Origin: [Mycobacterium] nativiensis
GTDB taxonomy: Bacteria > Actinomycetota > Actinomycetes > Mycobacteriales > Mycobacteriaceae
Direction of reading: 5' to 3'
NCBI RefSeq assembly: GCF_020172685.1
Contig: NZ_CP083986.1
Span: forward strand, 4,036,988-4,091,383
DNA length: 54,396 nucleotides
Positions 38,731 through 47,800 of the stretch are shown here, piece after piece. The notes under the pieces were generated by a model. The model ran no database searches, was not told the origin of the DNA, and saw only the letters and a list, made by a program, of their open reading frames with translations. The position numbers and the translations under genes are program-made. Numbering within the stretch: position 1 is the first letter of the stretch; each line of letters opens with the position of its first letter.

Positions 38731-39647
38731 TGGCAGGCACCGGCCGATTTTCCGGGGACAGCTGGGATCTGGCGTCCAGTGTGGGCACGACGGCGACCAT
38801 GGTCGCCGCCGCCCGCGCACTGGCCAGCCGGGAGCCCGAGCCGCTGATCGACGACCCGTTCGCCGCACCTCTGGTGCGTGCGGTCGGGATCGACTTCTTC
38901 AACCGGCTGCTCGACGGTGAGCTCGAGCCCGCGGTGGCCGAGGAGGCCGGCGCCGCCGCCAAGCCGATGACCGACGTGATGGCGGTGCGCACCCGCTTCT
39001 TCGACGACTTCTTCCTGGGCTCTGCCGAGGCGGGCATCCGGCAGGCCGTCATCCTGGCCTCCGGGCTGGATTCGCGGGCCTATCGGCTGGCATGGCCGCA
39101 AGGCAGCGTCGTCTACGAGATCGACCAGCCGGAGGTGATCGATTTCAAGACCCGCACGCTGGCCGAACTCGGCGCCGAGCCCACGGCGCAGCTTCGCACG
39201 GTGGCCGTCGACCTGCGCGACGACTGGCCGGCCGCGTTGCGCCGCCACGGGTTCGACGAGACGAAGCCGACCGCGTGGAGCGCCGAAGGGCTCCTGGTCT
39301 ATCTGCCGCCGGACGCCCAGGACCGGCTGTTCGACAACATCACCGCGCTGAGCGCGCCGGGCAGCAGGCTGGCCACCGAATACCACCCCGACGGTGCCGC
39401 CACGCTCAGCGACTCGAACCAGTCGATAGGCCAACGCTTCGCCAAGCATGGGCTGGACCTCGACTTCGCCAACCTGATGTACGCCGGGGAGCGTCGGCCC
39501 GCCGGGGACTACCTGACCGAGCAGGGCTGGCAGGTGCGCAGCCGCAGCCGGCTCGAGGTCTTCACCGGCTATGGCCGCAGCTTCCCCGACACCGAGCTCG
39601 TGGCGCGGCTGCGCAATTCGGTTGCGATCGAGGCCATTCGCACCTAG
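38730..39647 (+). CDS. SAM-dependent methyltransferase, paralogue of the preceding gene
   Basis: 305 residues from ATG 38730, which shares one base with the upstream stop (TGATG) and has GGAGGGAGG before it. It has the same blocks in the same order as its neighbour: [100 protein letters not shown]. The two differ most in the region after the NITALSAP block, which usually forms the substrate pocket, so they may have different substrates. The pair looks like an old tandem duplication. Confidence 0.94.
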   Translation: MAGTGRFSGDSWDLASSVGTTATMVAAARALASREPEPLIDDPFAAPLVRAVGIDFFNRLLDGELEPAVAEEAGAAAKPMTDVMAVRTRFFDDFFLGSAEAGIRQAVILASGLDSRAYRLAWPQGSVVYEIDQPEVIDFKTRTLAELGAEPTAQLRTVAVDLRDDWPAALRRHGFDETKPTAWSAEGLLVYLPPDAQDRLFDNITALSAPGSRLATEYHPDGAATLSDSNQSIGQRFAKHGLDLDFANLMYAGERRPAGDYLTEQGWQVRSRSRLEVFTGYGRSFPDTELVARLRNSVAIEAIRT

Positions 39648-39664
39648 CGGCGCGCGGTGAGGGA

Positions 39665-41101
39665 TCAGGCCAGCAGGTCACCCAGCCACGGCAGGTCGAG
39701 GCTCCCCAGCAGCCCGTCGAACGAGAGGTTGTGGTCCCCGCCGAGCATCCCCCACAGGTCGGTGAACTCCGCCGAGCCCGACGACAGCGGCGGGTCGGTG
39801 GGCGCGATGACTCCCGATCCGGTCAGGTACGCGAACGCCCGGCCCACCTCGTCGGTCACGTTGACCACTGCCCCGCCGACGGTGTTGACCACCCACTGGG
39901 TGGCCTCGGCCAGTGCGCTGACCAAGAAGATGTCCTGATCGACGATCGACTGCAGGAACTTGTCGATCTCGCCGACCACAACATGGAGCCCGTACGGGAT
40001 GGCGGTGACCGCGGTGCGGAGGGCCAGCATGATGTCATTGCCGATGTTCGGGTAGCCGTACATCGCGATCGCGTCCAGCAACGACTGCTTGAGATCGACG
40101 GGCGTGACGATGCTGTCCAGGACGGCCGGGTCGTCCGCCAGCGAGACACCGTCGAAGTCCGAGCGCATCGGGATTCCGAACAGCGACAAGATCGTCGGCG
40201 TGATGTCGGCGATGGAGTAGTTCAGGTTCTGGCTGCCGTCGTTCGCGTGATCGCCGGCCTGGTCGAAGATGACGAACGTCGACGTCTCGTTGGGCGACTG
40301 GAAACCATGACCGATGCCCAGCGACTGCTGGTGGCCGTGGTCGGTGGTGATGATGATCGACCAGTCGTCGCCGGTGATCGCCTTGACCGCGGCGATCGCG
40401 GCCAGGATCTCCTGGATGTTGGCGCCGGTGTTCACCACGGCCTGCGCGTACTCGCTCGACCCGCCGCCGAACGCGTGTCCCATCTCGTCGACCTGCCCCT
40501 GGTAGGAGAACAGGAAGCTCGAGATGTCGTCCGGGTTGTTCTGGGTCGCCATGATCTGGGCGATGGTCTGCGCGGTGACATCCGCGTCAGCGTCGGCCCA
40601 GGTGGTCTCCATGGGAATGTAGGTGTTGCTGTCCGCCGCGTAGCCGCCCGCGCGGGCGAGGTCGTTGAGATAGTCCCAGTCGGAGATTATCGAGGTGTTG
40701 ACCTCCGGCTTGTAGTACTCGATGAGGTTGAACACCGAGGGCCATTTGTCATACACCTCGGGCCGGAACAGGTTGTTGACCACACCGTGCTTGTCGTCCC
40801 ACACCCCGGTGAGAATCGTCGACCACGCGGGCCCGGAGAACGTGGTGTGGTTGACCTCGGTCCCGGCTCCGGTGATGCCCTGGTCCATCAGCGTCTTGTA
40901 CCCGCTGTCGCTGTCGTAGGCGTACTGCAGGATCTTGTCGAGGTTGACGCCGTCGACGCCGATCAACAGCACGTGCTCGGCGGCAAGCAGCCAGTCGGCG
41001 GTCACCGCGGACAGCCCGGCCGGCGACCCCACCGCCGCCCCGGTACCCGCAACCAGGCCGGCGACCACCGCACCACTGAGAAACTGCTTGATTGTTGTCA
41101 C
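39665..41101 (-). CDS. Secreted alkaline phosphatase-superfamily phosphodiesterase
   Basis: 478 residues from GTG 41101 with a GAGGGA site. A signal peptide (MTTIKQFLSGAVVAGLVAGT, to about residue 30) precedes the catalytic domain. Metal-site motifs of the nucleotide pyrophosphatase/phosphodiesterase type are visible: Asp in HVLLIGVDGVN, nucleophile Thr/Ser in VNHTTFSGPAWSTILTGVW, QVDEMGHAFG, TTDHGHQ and IGHGFQS. The C-terminal 145 residues, after SDFDGVSL, form an extra Ala/Val/Leu-rich region without a known fold (IVTPVDLKQSLLDAIAMYGY onward). It probably hydrolyses a phosphodiester or phosphomonoester outside the membrane; the substrate is not known. Confidence 0.88.
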   Translation of the reverse strand: MTTIKQFLSGAVVAGLVAGTGAAVGSPAGLSAVTADWLLAAEHVLLIGVDGVNLDKILQYAYDSDSGYKTLMDQGITGAGTEVNHTTFSGPAWSTILTGVWDDKHGVVNNLFRPEVYDKWPSVFNLIEYYKPEVNTSIISDWDYLNDLARAGGYAADSNTYIPMETTWADADADVTAQTIAQIMATQNNPDDISSFLFSYQGQVDEMGHAFGGGSSEYAQAVVNTGANIQEILAAIAAVKAITGDDWSIIITTDHGHQQSLGIGHGFQSPNETSTFVIFDQAGDHANDGSQNLNYSIADITPTILSLFGIPMRSDFDGVSLADDPAVLDSIVTPVDLKQSLLDAIAMYGYPNIGNDIMLALRTAVTAIPYGLHVVVGEIDKFLQSIVDQDIFLVSALAEATQWVVNTVGGAVVNVTDEVGRAFAYLTGSGVIAPTDPPLSSGSAEFTDLWGMLGGDHNLSFDGLLGSLDLPWLGDLLA

Positions 41102-41248
41102 GATCGATGTCCCTCACCAGAGTTGAGCGGGTTAACTGGTCGCGACACTAGCAGACACCCAGCTAAAACTCAGGTTTCTCGAACTATTTCACTAATTTCT
41201 CCTATGCCAACACTGAAGAAATATCGGCCGACGTGAAATCGCGATTCG

Positions 41249-41278
41249 GCGACAGCCGGCCGCCGGCCACGGTATAAC
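41249..41278 (+). promoter_or_regulatory. Candidate sigma-A promoter, leaderless start of the serine hydrolase gene
   Basis: GCGACA (41249-41254) and TATAAC (41273-41278) are 18 bp apart and match 4 and 5 of 6 consensus bases. The -10 ends 7 nt before the ATG at 41286, so transcription should begin at the start codon. This is the best promoter match in the window. Confidence 0.55.
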
Positions 41279-41285
41279 CGCACCG

Positions 41286-42518
41286 ATGGTGCTCAAAATC
41301 AAGGTTTCACCGGACCTGATCAGCGGGGACGTCGACGAGGGCTACGGCAGAGTCGCCGACGCCTTCCGCGCGAATTTCGCCGGCGGCCGTGAGGTCGGCG
41401 CCGCGGTTTCGGTGTACCGCGACGGTGTCAAAGTGGTCGACCTGTGGGGCGGGTACCGCGACGGCGTCACCTCGGCGCCCTGGCAAGCGGACACCATGGT
41501 CAATGTCTTCTCCAGTACCAAGGGTGTGGCCGCCCTGGCCATGGCGTTGGCGGTGTCGCGGGGACTGTTCGGCTACGACGACAAGGTCGCCGACCACTGG
41601 CCGGAGTTCGCCCAGGCCGGCAAGGGGGACCTCACGGTCCGCCAACTCCTCGCCCATCAGGCCGGGTTGTGCGCGCTGAAGCCCGCACCCACCCTGGCCG
41701 ACGTCGCCGACCCGGACCGATTGGCGCCCATGCTCGCCGCGCAGAAGCCACTCTGGGCGCCGGGCACCCGGCACGGCTATCACGCGATCACGCTGGGCTG
41801 GTACGAATCCGAGCTCATCCGTCGCACCGACCCGGCCGGCCGCACCCTGGGCCGATTCTTCGCCGACGAAATCGCCGGCCCCCTCGGACTGGACCTGCAC
41901 ATCGGACTGCCGAATTCGGTGTCGCGCGACCGGGTCGCGCTGCTGCACCAGTGGAAGCGGGCGGAGTCGCTGCTGCACCTCAATGTCATGCCGGCCGCCC
42001 TGCTGGCCGCCTCGTTCAACCCGTTCGGCCTGCTGGCACGGGCGAGCGCCATGCCACGCGACATCAAACCCTGGGATGGCGACTACAACCGCGACGACGT
42101 ACGCGCCGTCGAGATCCCGTCGGCCAACGGGATCGCGACGGCCTCGGCGATCGCACGGCTCTACGGCGCCGCGGCAACCGCGGATCCCGGTTTGCCCCTG
42201 AGCGCCGGTGTGCGCGAAGCACTCATCGCGATGCCGGCGCCGCCGACCCGCGGTGAACGCGACAAGGTGCTGGGCGTCGAGGTTCTCTTCTCGCTGGGAT
42301 TGTCCAAACCGGCGTTCGGCGCAGTCTTCGGTTCATCGGATAAGGCTTATGGCACACCGGGTTTCGGTGGAAGTTTCGGATTCGCCGACCCCGATACCGG
42401 AGTCGGTTTTTCCTATGTGATGAACCGCCTGGGCTTCCACCTCTACAGCGACCCTCGCGAACTCGCGTTGCGCCAGGCGCTGTTCCGCGATGTGCTGGGC
42501 GCCAGACCGCAGACCTGA
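41286..42518 (+). CDS. Beta-lactamase-fold serine hydrolase (esterase/LipD type)
   Basis: 410 residues. The SxxK nucleophile motif is Ser76-Ser-Thr-Lys79 (VFSSTKG), followed by the class C/EstB blocks LAHQAGL and a Tyr in RHGYHAITLGWYESELIRR as the second catalytic element. A C-terminal GTPGFGGSFGFADPDTGVGFSYVMNR takes the place of the KTG strand. There is no signal peptide. Relatives in mycobacteria (LipD/LipP/LipL group) are lipid or ester hydrolases rather than true beta-lactamases. It has its own promoter and is convergent with the DUF732 gene. Confidence 0.9.
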   Translation: MVLKIKVSPDLISGDVDEGYGRVADAFRANFAGGREVGAAVSVYRDGVKVVDLWGGYRDGVTSAPWQADTMVNVFSSTKGVAALAMALAVSRGLFGYDDKVADHWPEFAQAGKGDLTVRQLLAHQAGLCALKPAPTLADVADPDRLAPMLAAQKPLWAPGTRHGYHAITLGWYESELIRRTDPAGRTLGRFFADEIAGPLGLDLHIGLPNSVSRDRVALLHQWKRAESLLHLNVMPAALLAASFNPFGLLARASAMPRDIKPWDGDYNRDDVRAVEIPSANGIATASAIARLYGAAATADPGLPLSAGVREALIAMPAPPTRGERDKVLGVEVLFSLGLSKPAFGAVFGSSDKAYGTPGFGGSFGFADPDTGVGFSYVMNRLGFHLYSDPRELALRQALFRDVLGARPQT

Positions 42519-42521
42519 CCG

Positions 42522-42827
42522 TTACATGTGCTCCGGGCAGTAGTGCGCCGTCGAGATCGCGGCGAACTGCGCGGCGGTCTGCACGCTGAATCCGGGGTTG
42601 GTGGACTGCACGGCGACGACGGTGTCCATCGGGGACAGTCCCGCGTCCATCAGCTGGCACACCGCGCGGCCGGCCGACACGGTGGCCTGGTCGTTGCCGG
42701 TGTGGCTCAGTCCGGCACCGGTGAGGGTGGCCAGGAACTGCCCGTCGACGCCTGTGGGCGCGGCGTGGGCGGGAGCGGCCAAGCCGACCATTGCGCTCAG
42801 ACCCGCCAGCAGCAGTAACCGTTTCAT
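42522..42827 (-). CDS. Secreted DUF732-family protein
   Basis: 101 residues. A signal peptide ends at PAHA (residue 22), and the mature part of about 78 residues has the DUF732 pattern: FLATLTGAGLSHTGNDQATV, ACQ-type Cys (GRAVCQLMDAG), then FAAISTAHYCPEHM with the second Cys, which probably forms a disulfide with the first. Such small exported helical proteins are common and multicopy in mycobacteria; function unknown. Confidence 0.88.
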   Translation of the reverse strand: MKRLLLLAGLSAMVGLAAPAHAAPTGVDGQFLATLTGAGLSHTGNDQATVSAGRAVCQLMDAGLSPMDTVVAVQSTNPGFSVQTAAQFAAISTAHYCPEHM

Positions 42828-42913
42828 GCCCGTAAGTCTGGGCGGAGCCGGTTACAGGCCCGTTACCGAGCTTTTTCTGTCACGAAGAGTTTTGTTGATT
42901 CTGTGTTACGCGC

Positions 42914-44695
42914 CTACCAGCGCGACTCCCCCAGCCACAGCACCTGGACGCCGTTGACCGACCGCTCCGCCTGCTCGACGATCCCGGCCAGCGACCGCAT
43001 CAGCAGGCTGCCGACGGCTTCGGTCAGCCCCGCCGCGGGCTGCGAGGACTGTCGGGGCCGGACGAACTCCCACAGTGACGAGCCGGGGTAGGACACGGTG
43101 CGGACCTGCGCATCCTCGTCAAGGCCGGCCAGCACCTTGGCCCGGTGGATCGCGGTGCGCAGTCCGCCCAGTTCGTCGACCAGGCCGCGCTCGGCCGCAT
43201 CGGCGCCGGTCCACACCCGCCCGCGTGCCACCGCGTCCACCTCTTCGGTCGACAGGTTGCGGCCTTGCGCGACCCGCGCCACGAAGTCGTCGTAGAACAG
43301 ATCGGTCAGGGTCTCGACCTGCCCCTGCTGCTCCGCGGTGAACGGGGCGTTGCTCGACCAGGCGTCGGCGTTGGCGCCGGTGCGCACCGTCTCGGTGCCC
43401 ACACCGAGACGGTCCTTGAGCTGGCGGGCGACCAGCTTTCCGGTCACCACCCCGATCGAGCCGGTGATGGTGCCCGGGTTGGCGACGATGGCGTCGGTGG
43501 CCGCCGAGATGTAGTACCCGCCGGAGGCGGCGACCGCCCCCATCGACGCCACCACCGGTTTGCCGGCCTCGCGGGCCTGCCGCACCGCCCGCCAAATGGT
43601 CTCCGACCCGGTGACCGCCCCGCCCGGACTGTCCACCCGCAGCACGATCGCGGCGACGTCGTCGTCGGCGGCCGCCTCGCGCAGCGCCGCGGCGATGGTG
43701 TCGCCCCCGACGTTGCGATTGCCCAACGGGGACAGCTGCGGCCCGCCGGTGCCGCTGACGATCGCTCCGGCCACCGTCACCACCGCGATCGCCGGCTTGC
43801 CTTTGCGGCCCGGCAGGGACGGCGCCCCCGAACGCTCGGCGGTGGCGCGGGCATAGCGCGTCAGGTACAGCCGCGGCGGCGCATCCGCGCTGTCCGCATT
43901 GACATGCGAATCTCCTTGGCCGCCTGCAAGTTCGGCGATCCGGCCGTAGGCTTCGTCGCGGAATCCGATCCGGTCGATCAGGCCCGCCGACACCGCGTCG
44001 TCGCGCAGCAGCGGCGCCCGGTCGGCCAATGCGTCGACGGCGGTGGCATCGACGTTGCGGGATTCGGCGACGGCCGCACGGACCTGGGCGTGCAGGCTCT
44101 CCACCAGCGCGGTGTCGGCTTCACGGTGCGCATCGGTGTAGGAGTCTTCGGTGAACATGTTGGCGGCCGACTTGTACTCGCCGCGGGCCACGAACTGCGC
44201 CTCGATGCCGGCCTTGTCCAGGGCCGTGCGCAAAAACGTCGCGTTGGTGGCGAAGCCGATCAGCCCGAGCATCCCCGAGGGCTGCATCCACACCTCGCCG
44301 AAGGCCGACGCTAGGTAGTAGGACAGCGTGCCCGGGTAGGTTTCGGCCCAGGCCAGCGACGGCTTGACCGCGGTGAAGGCGGCGATCGCAGCCCGTAGCT
44401 CCTGCACCGGTCCGGGCGAGGCCGCCGAAAGCTGCACTCGCGCAATCAACCCGGCGACCCGAGGATCCTCGGCCGCACGGTAGATCGCGTCCACCACCTC
44501 ACGCAGCACCGGCGGCTGCCCGCCGGAGCGGATCAGCGCTAGCGGATCGAAGGCGCCGGTCTCATGCGGCAGCGTCTGCAGGTCGAGTTCGAGTACGACA
44601 CCGTTGGGCACGCCGTGATGCCGGGCGGTGTCGATGCGACGGGCGACGCCGCGCAGGTCATCCAGGCCGGGCACCCCGGGCAGCAAGGTGAACAT
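42914..44695 (-). CDS. sppA: Signal peptide peptidase SppA (protease IV, 67K type)
   Basis: 593 residues, the long tandem-domain type. The general base Lys175 lies in the N-terminal domain (RGEYKSAANMF) and the nucleophile Ser391 in the C-terminal domain (AVAASGGYYISAAT), with VLRVDSPGGAVTGSETIWRA and NPGTITGSIGVVTGKL as flanking blocks. It degrades cleaved signal peptides at the membrane. It corresponds by position and length to M. tuberculosis sppA (Rv0724). No classical N-terminal membrane helix is evident here, so its membrane attachment may differ from the E. coli enzyme. A TANNNT box 6 nt before the ATG suggests a leaderless transcript. Confidence 0.94.
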   Translation of the reverse strand: MFTLLPGVPGLDDLRGVARRIDTARHHGVPNGVVLELDLQTLPHETGAFDPLALIRSGGQPPVLREVVDAIYRAAEDPRVAGLIARVQLSAASPGPVQELRAAIAAFTAVKPSLAWAETYPGTLSYYLASAFGEVWMQPSGMLGLIGFATNATFLRTALDKAGIEAQFVARGEYKSAANMFTEDSYTDAHREADTALVESLHAQVRAAVAESRNVDATAVDALADRAPLLRDDAVSAGLIDRIGFRDEAYGRIAELAGGQGDSHVNADSADAPPRLYLTRYARATAERSGAPSLPGRKGKPAIAVVTVAGAIVSGTGGPQLSPLGNRNVGGDTIAAALREAAADDDVAAIVLRVDSPGGAVTGSETIWRAVRQAREAGKPVVASMGAVAASGGYYISAATDAIVANPGTITGSIGVVTGKLVARQLKDRLGVGTETVRTGANADAWSSNAPFTAEQQGQVETLTDLFYDDFVARVAQGRNLSTEEVDAVARGRVWTGADAAERGLVDELGGLRTAIHRAKVLAGLDEDAQVRTVSYPGSSLWEFVRPRQSSQPAAGLTEAVGSLLMRSLAGIVEQAERSVNGVQVLWLGESRW

Positions 44696-44701
44696 GACGC
44701 G

Positions 44702-44707
44702 AGCCTA
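44702..44707 (-). promoter_or_regulatory. Candidate -10 element (TAGGCT), leaderless start of sppA
   Basis: On the minus strand TAGGCT fits TANNNT and ends 6 nt before the sppA ATG. No Shine-Dalgarno sequence is present. Confidence 0.35.
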
Positions 44708-44760
44708 CCGGCGCCGCACGACATGCCGGGGAGACGAAATTCGCGGTCCCGCTAGGGGCC

Positions 44761-44872
44761 GGGCTTGATTCGGCGGTCCAGCTTCGGCTCTCCTTCGTCG
44801 AGTCTCGCTAACCGCCGGGCTTGCATCGGCGGTCCAGCTTCGGCTCTCCTTCGTCGAGTCTCGCTAACCGCC
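44761..44872. repeat. Tandem 56-bp direct repeat (two units)
   Basis: Units 44761-44816 and 44817-44872 differ at two positions only. Each runs gggcttg..tcggcggtcc, agcttcggctctccttcg, tcgagtctcgctaaccgcc. GGCGGT near the left end and ACCGCC at the right end are inverted. The second unit's right end covers the TAG stop codon and last Gly codons of the PGRS-like gene. No gene lies between this pair and sppA. Confidence 0.85.
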
Positions 44873-47800
44873 GATGACGATGAGGTGGCTGGGAGCGCCG
44901 GCCCCACCGGCCCCGCCAGTGCTGCCGGTCGGTGCGCTACCCGGCTGGCCCGCGGTTCCGGCCGCTTCCCCGCCGTCGCCGCCGGTGCCGCCCGTCCCGC
45001 CGGCACCGCCGTTGCCGCCCGCGCCACCGGTGCCGCCATTGCCGGAGAAGGCATTGACCAGGCCGCCGCCGGCTGCACCGCCGTCGCCGCCGTCGCCGCC
45101 GTTGGTGCCTGCCGCCGAACCGGAACCGCCCTTGCCGCCCGAGCCGCCATCGGCTCCCGCGACGAGACCGACGCCGGCGAGGTTGTTGCCGCCGGTTCCG
45201 CCGGTGCCACCGGCACCACCGGTGCTGCCGGCCGTGCTGCCGGCCGCGCCACCGGTGCCACCGGCACCACCCGCGCCCCCCTGTAAGAGACCGACGAGGT
45301 TGCTGCCGCCGGTACCACCCATGCCGCCGGCACCGCCCACACTGCCGGCCCCGCTGCCGGCGGCGCCACCGGTGCCACCGGCACCACCCACGGCGCCGGT
45401 AGCCGCACCGAGCACGTTGCTGCCACCGGTGCCGCCCATTCCGCCGGCGCCGCCGATGCTGCCGTCGGCGTTGCTCGCCGCGCCGCCCGTGCCGCCGACG
45501 CCGCCCTTGCCGCCGCCGACGGTTCCGGCCAGGCCGTTTCCGCCATGACCGCCCTGTCCGCCTTCGCCCGCGACACTGCCGGCCTGGTTGGCGGCGCCAC
45601 CGCCGGTGCCGCCCGTGCCACCGGTTCCACCACCGCCGCCGACCACGGCGACGGCCGAATCACCACCGGCACCACCATCGCCGCCTGCACCGCTGGTACC
45701 GGCTGCACCCTGGTCGACTCCGCTGCCGCCGCCGACGCCGGCCACGCCGCCGGTGCCGCCGTGACCGCCCTGGCCGCCCGCTCCGAGCAGGCCGACGAGA
45801 TCACTCCCGCCCTTGCCTCCGGCGCCACCGACCCCGCCGTCGCCGCCGGCGCCGTTGCTGCCGGCTGCTCCACCGGCGGCGGTTCCTGCCACGCCGCCCA
45901 CACCACCGACGCCACCGGTACCACCGGCGGCACCGTCCTGCGGCCCCGCGGCGCCCACACCGGCCAAGGAATCGGCACCCAGACCGCCGACACCACCTGT
46001 GCCACCTGTCCCACCGGCTCCACCTGCGCCGGCGTTGAAACCGTCTCCGCCGGTACCCCCGGTGCCACCGGCACCGGCATTGCCACCGACGCCGGGGGGG
46101 ATGCCGCCGATCCCCAGGATTCCACCGGTGCCGGGCGTGCCGGTCACACCGGTACCGCCCTGGCCACCGGTGCCGCCCGCGCCGCCGTCGCCCTGCTGGG
46201 CGCGGGTGCCGTCGGTTTCCAGGCCGCCCTGACCGCCGGTGCCGCCGGTGCCGCCCTTCCCACCGGTGCCACCCGCCAGAGTCGAGGTCCCGTTGGTCCC
46301 CTGCGCGCCATTACCACCGACGCCACCGTCGCCGCCGACACCGGCATGCCCGTCGGCGCCGGTGGTGCCGCCGGTGCCGGACGCGGCCTGGTCGGCGCCG
46401 GCGCCGTTGAGACCGCCAGCGCCCGCTGTGCCAGCTGCGCCACCGTGGCCGGCGTTGCCGCCGGTGCCCCCGGTACCGCCAGTTCCGCCGTTGGCGCCGC
46501 TCAGCGTCGGCGAGCTGAAACCGCTGCCCCCGGTACCGCCCGCGCCGCCGTTGCCGCCCAGGCCGCCGTCACCGGCGTCACCGCCCTTGCCACCCGCGCC
46601 GACGTTGCCGTTGGTGCTGCCGACACCTGCGGCGCCACCTTGGCCGCCGGTCCCACCGCTACCGCCGGTGCCACCGTCGATTCCGTCGCCACCGGTGCCA
46701 CCGACGCCGGCGGCGACAGTGGCCGTACCAGCCGTACCGGTGCCACCGGTGTTGCCGTTGGACCCGGTGGTGCCGGTCGCGCCATCACCGCCGATACCGC
46801 CTTCACCACCGTTGCCACCGACACCCTGCAAGCCGGTGTCGCCGTCGGTTCCCGACGCGGCCCGATCCGCGCCGGCCCCATTAAGGCCACCGACTCCGGC
46901 CTTTCCGCCCGCGCCACCGTCACCACCGGTACCACCCGCGCCACCGATGCCGCCGTTGCCGCCGGCCAGCCCCGTCTCTCCGAGCTGGTCATAGCCCGCG
47001 CCACCGGTACCACCATTGCCGCCGGTTCCGCCCTGACCACCGGTCCCGCCGCTGCCACCGATTCCGCCGGCACCCACGACACCGTCAGTGGACCCGGTGC
47101 CCGCCGCACCTCCCTGGCCACCGCTACCGCCGTTGCCACCCGCCAGGCCCTGCCCGCCGGTGTGCCCGGCCTCGCCGGTACCCCCGTTGGGATCAGTGCT
47201 GTCACCGGCCGTGCCCGTGACACCGTCGGTACCGGTCGACCCGATCCCGCCGGTCGCACCATCGCCACCGATACCGCCTTCACCACCGTTGCCACCGACA
47301 CCCTGCAAACCGGTGTCGCCGTCGGTTCCCGACGCGGCCCGATCCGCGCCGGCCCCATTAAGGCCACCGACTCCGGCCTTTCCGCCCGCGCCACCGTCAC
47401 CACCGGTACCACCCGCGCCACCGATGCCGCCGTTGCCGCCGGCCAGCCCCGTCTCTCCGAGCTGGTCATAGCCCGCGCCACCGGTACCACCATTGCCGCC
47501 GGTTCCGCCCTGACCACCGGTCCCGCCGCTGCCACCGATTCCGCCGGCACCCACGACACCGTCAGTGGACCCGGTGCCCGCCGCACCTCCCTGGCCACCG
47601 CTACCGCCGTTGCCACCCGCCAGGCCCTGCCCGCCGGTGTGCCCGGCCTCGCCGGTACCCCCGTTGGGATCAGTGCTGTCACCGGCCGTGCCCGTGACAC
47701 CGTCGGTACCGGTCGACCCGATCCCGCCGGCGTTGCCGTTTCCGCCGTTGCCGCCGACGCCACCGTTTCCGCCAACGCCCTGGGTGCCCGCCGTGCCGCC

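Noticed and set aside
39092..41236. A 714-codon plus-strand frame spanning the second methyltransferase and the phosphodiesterase
   Set aside because: It is out of frame with the first gene and antisense to the second, and both have clear family motifs.
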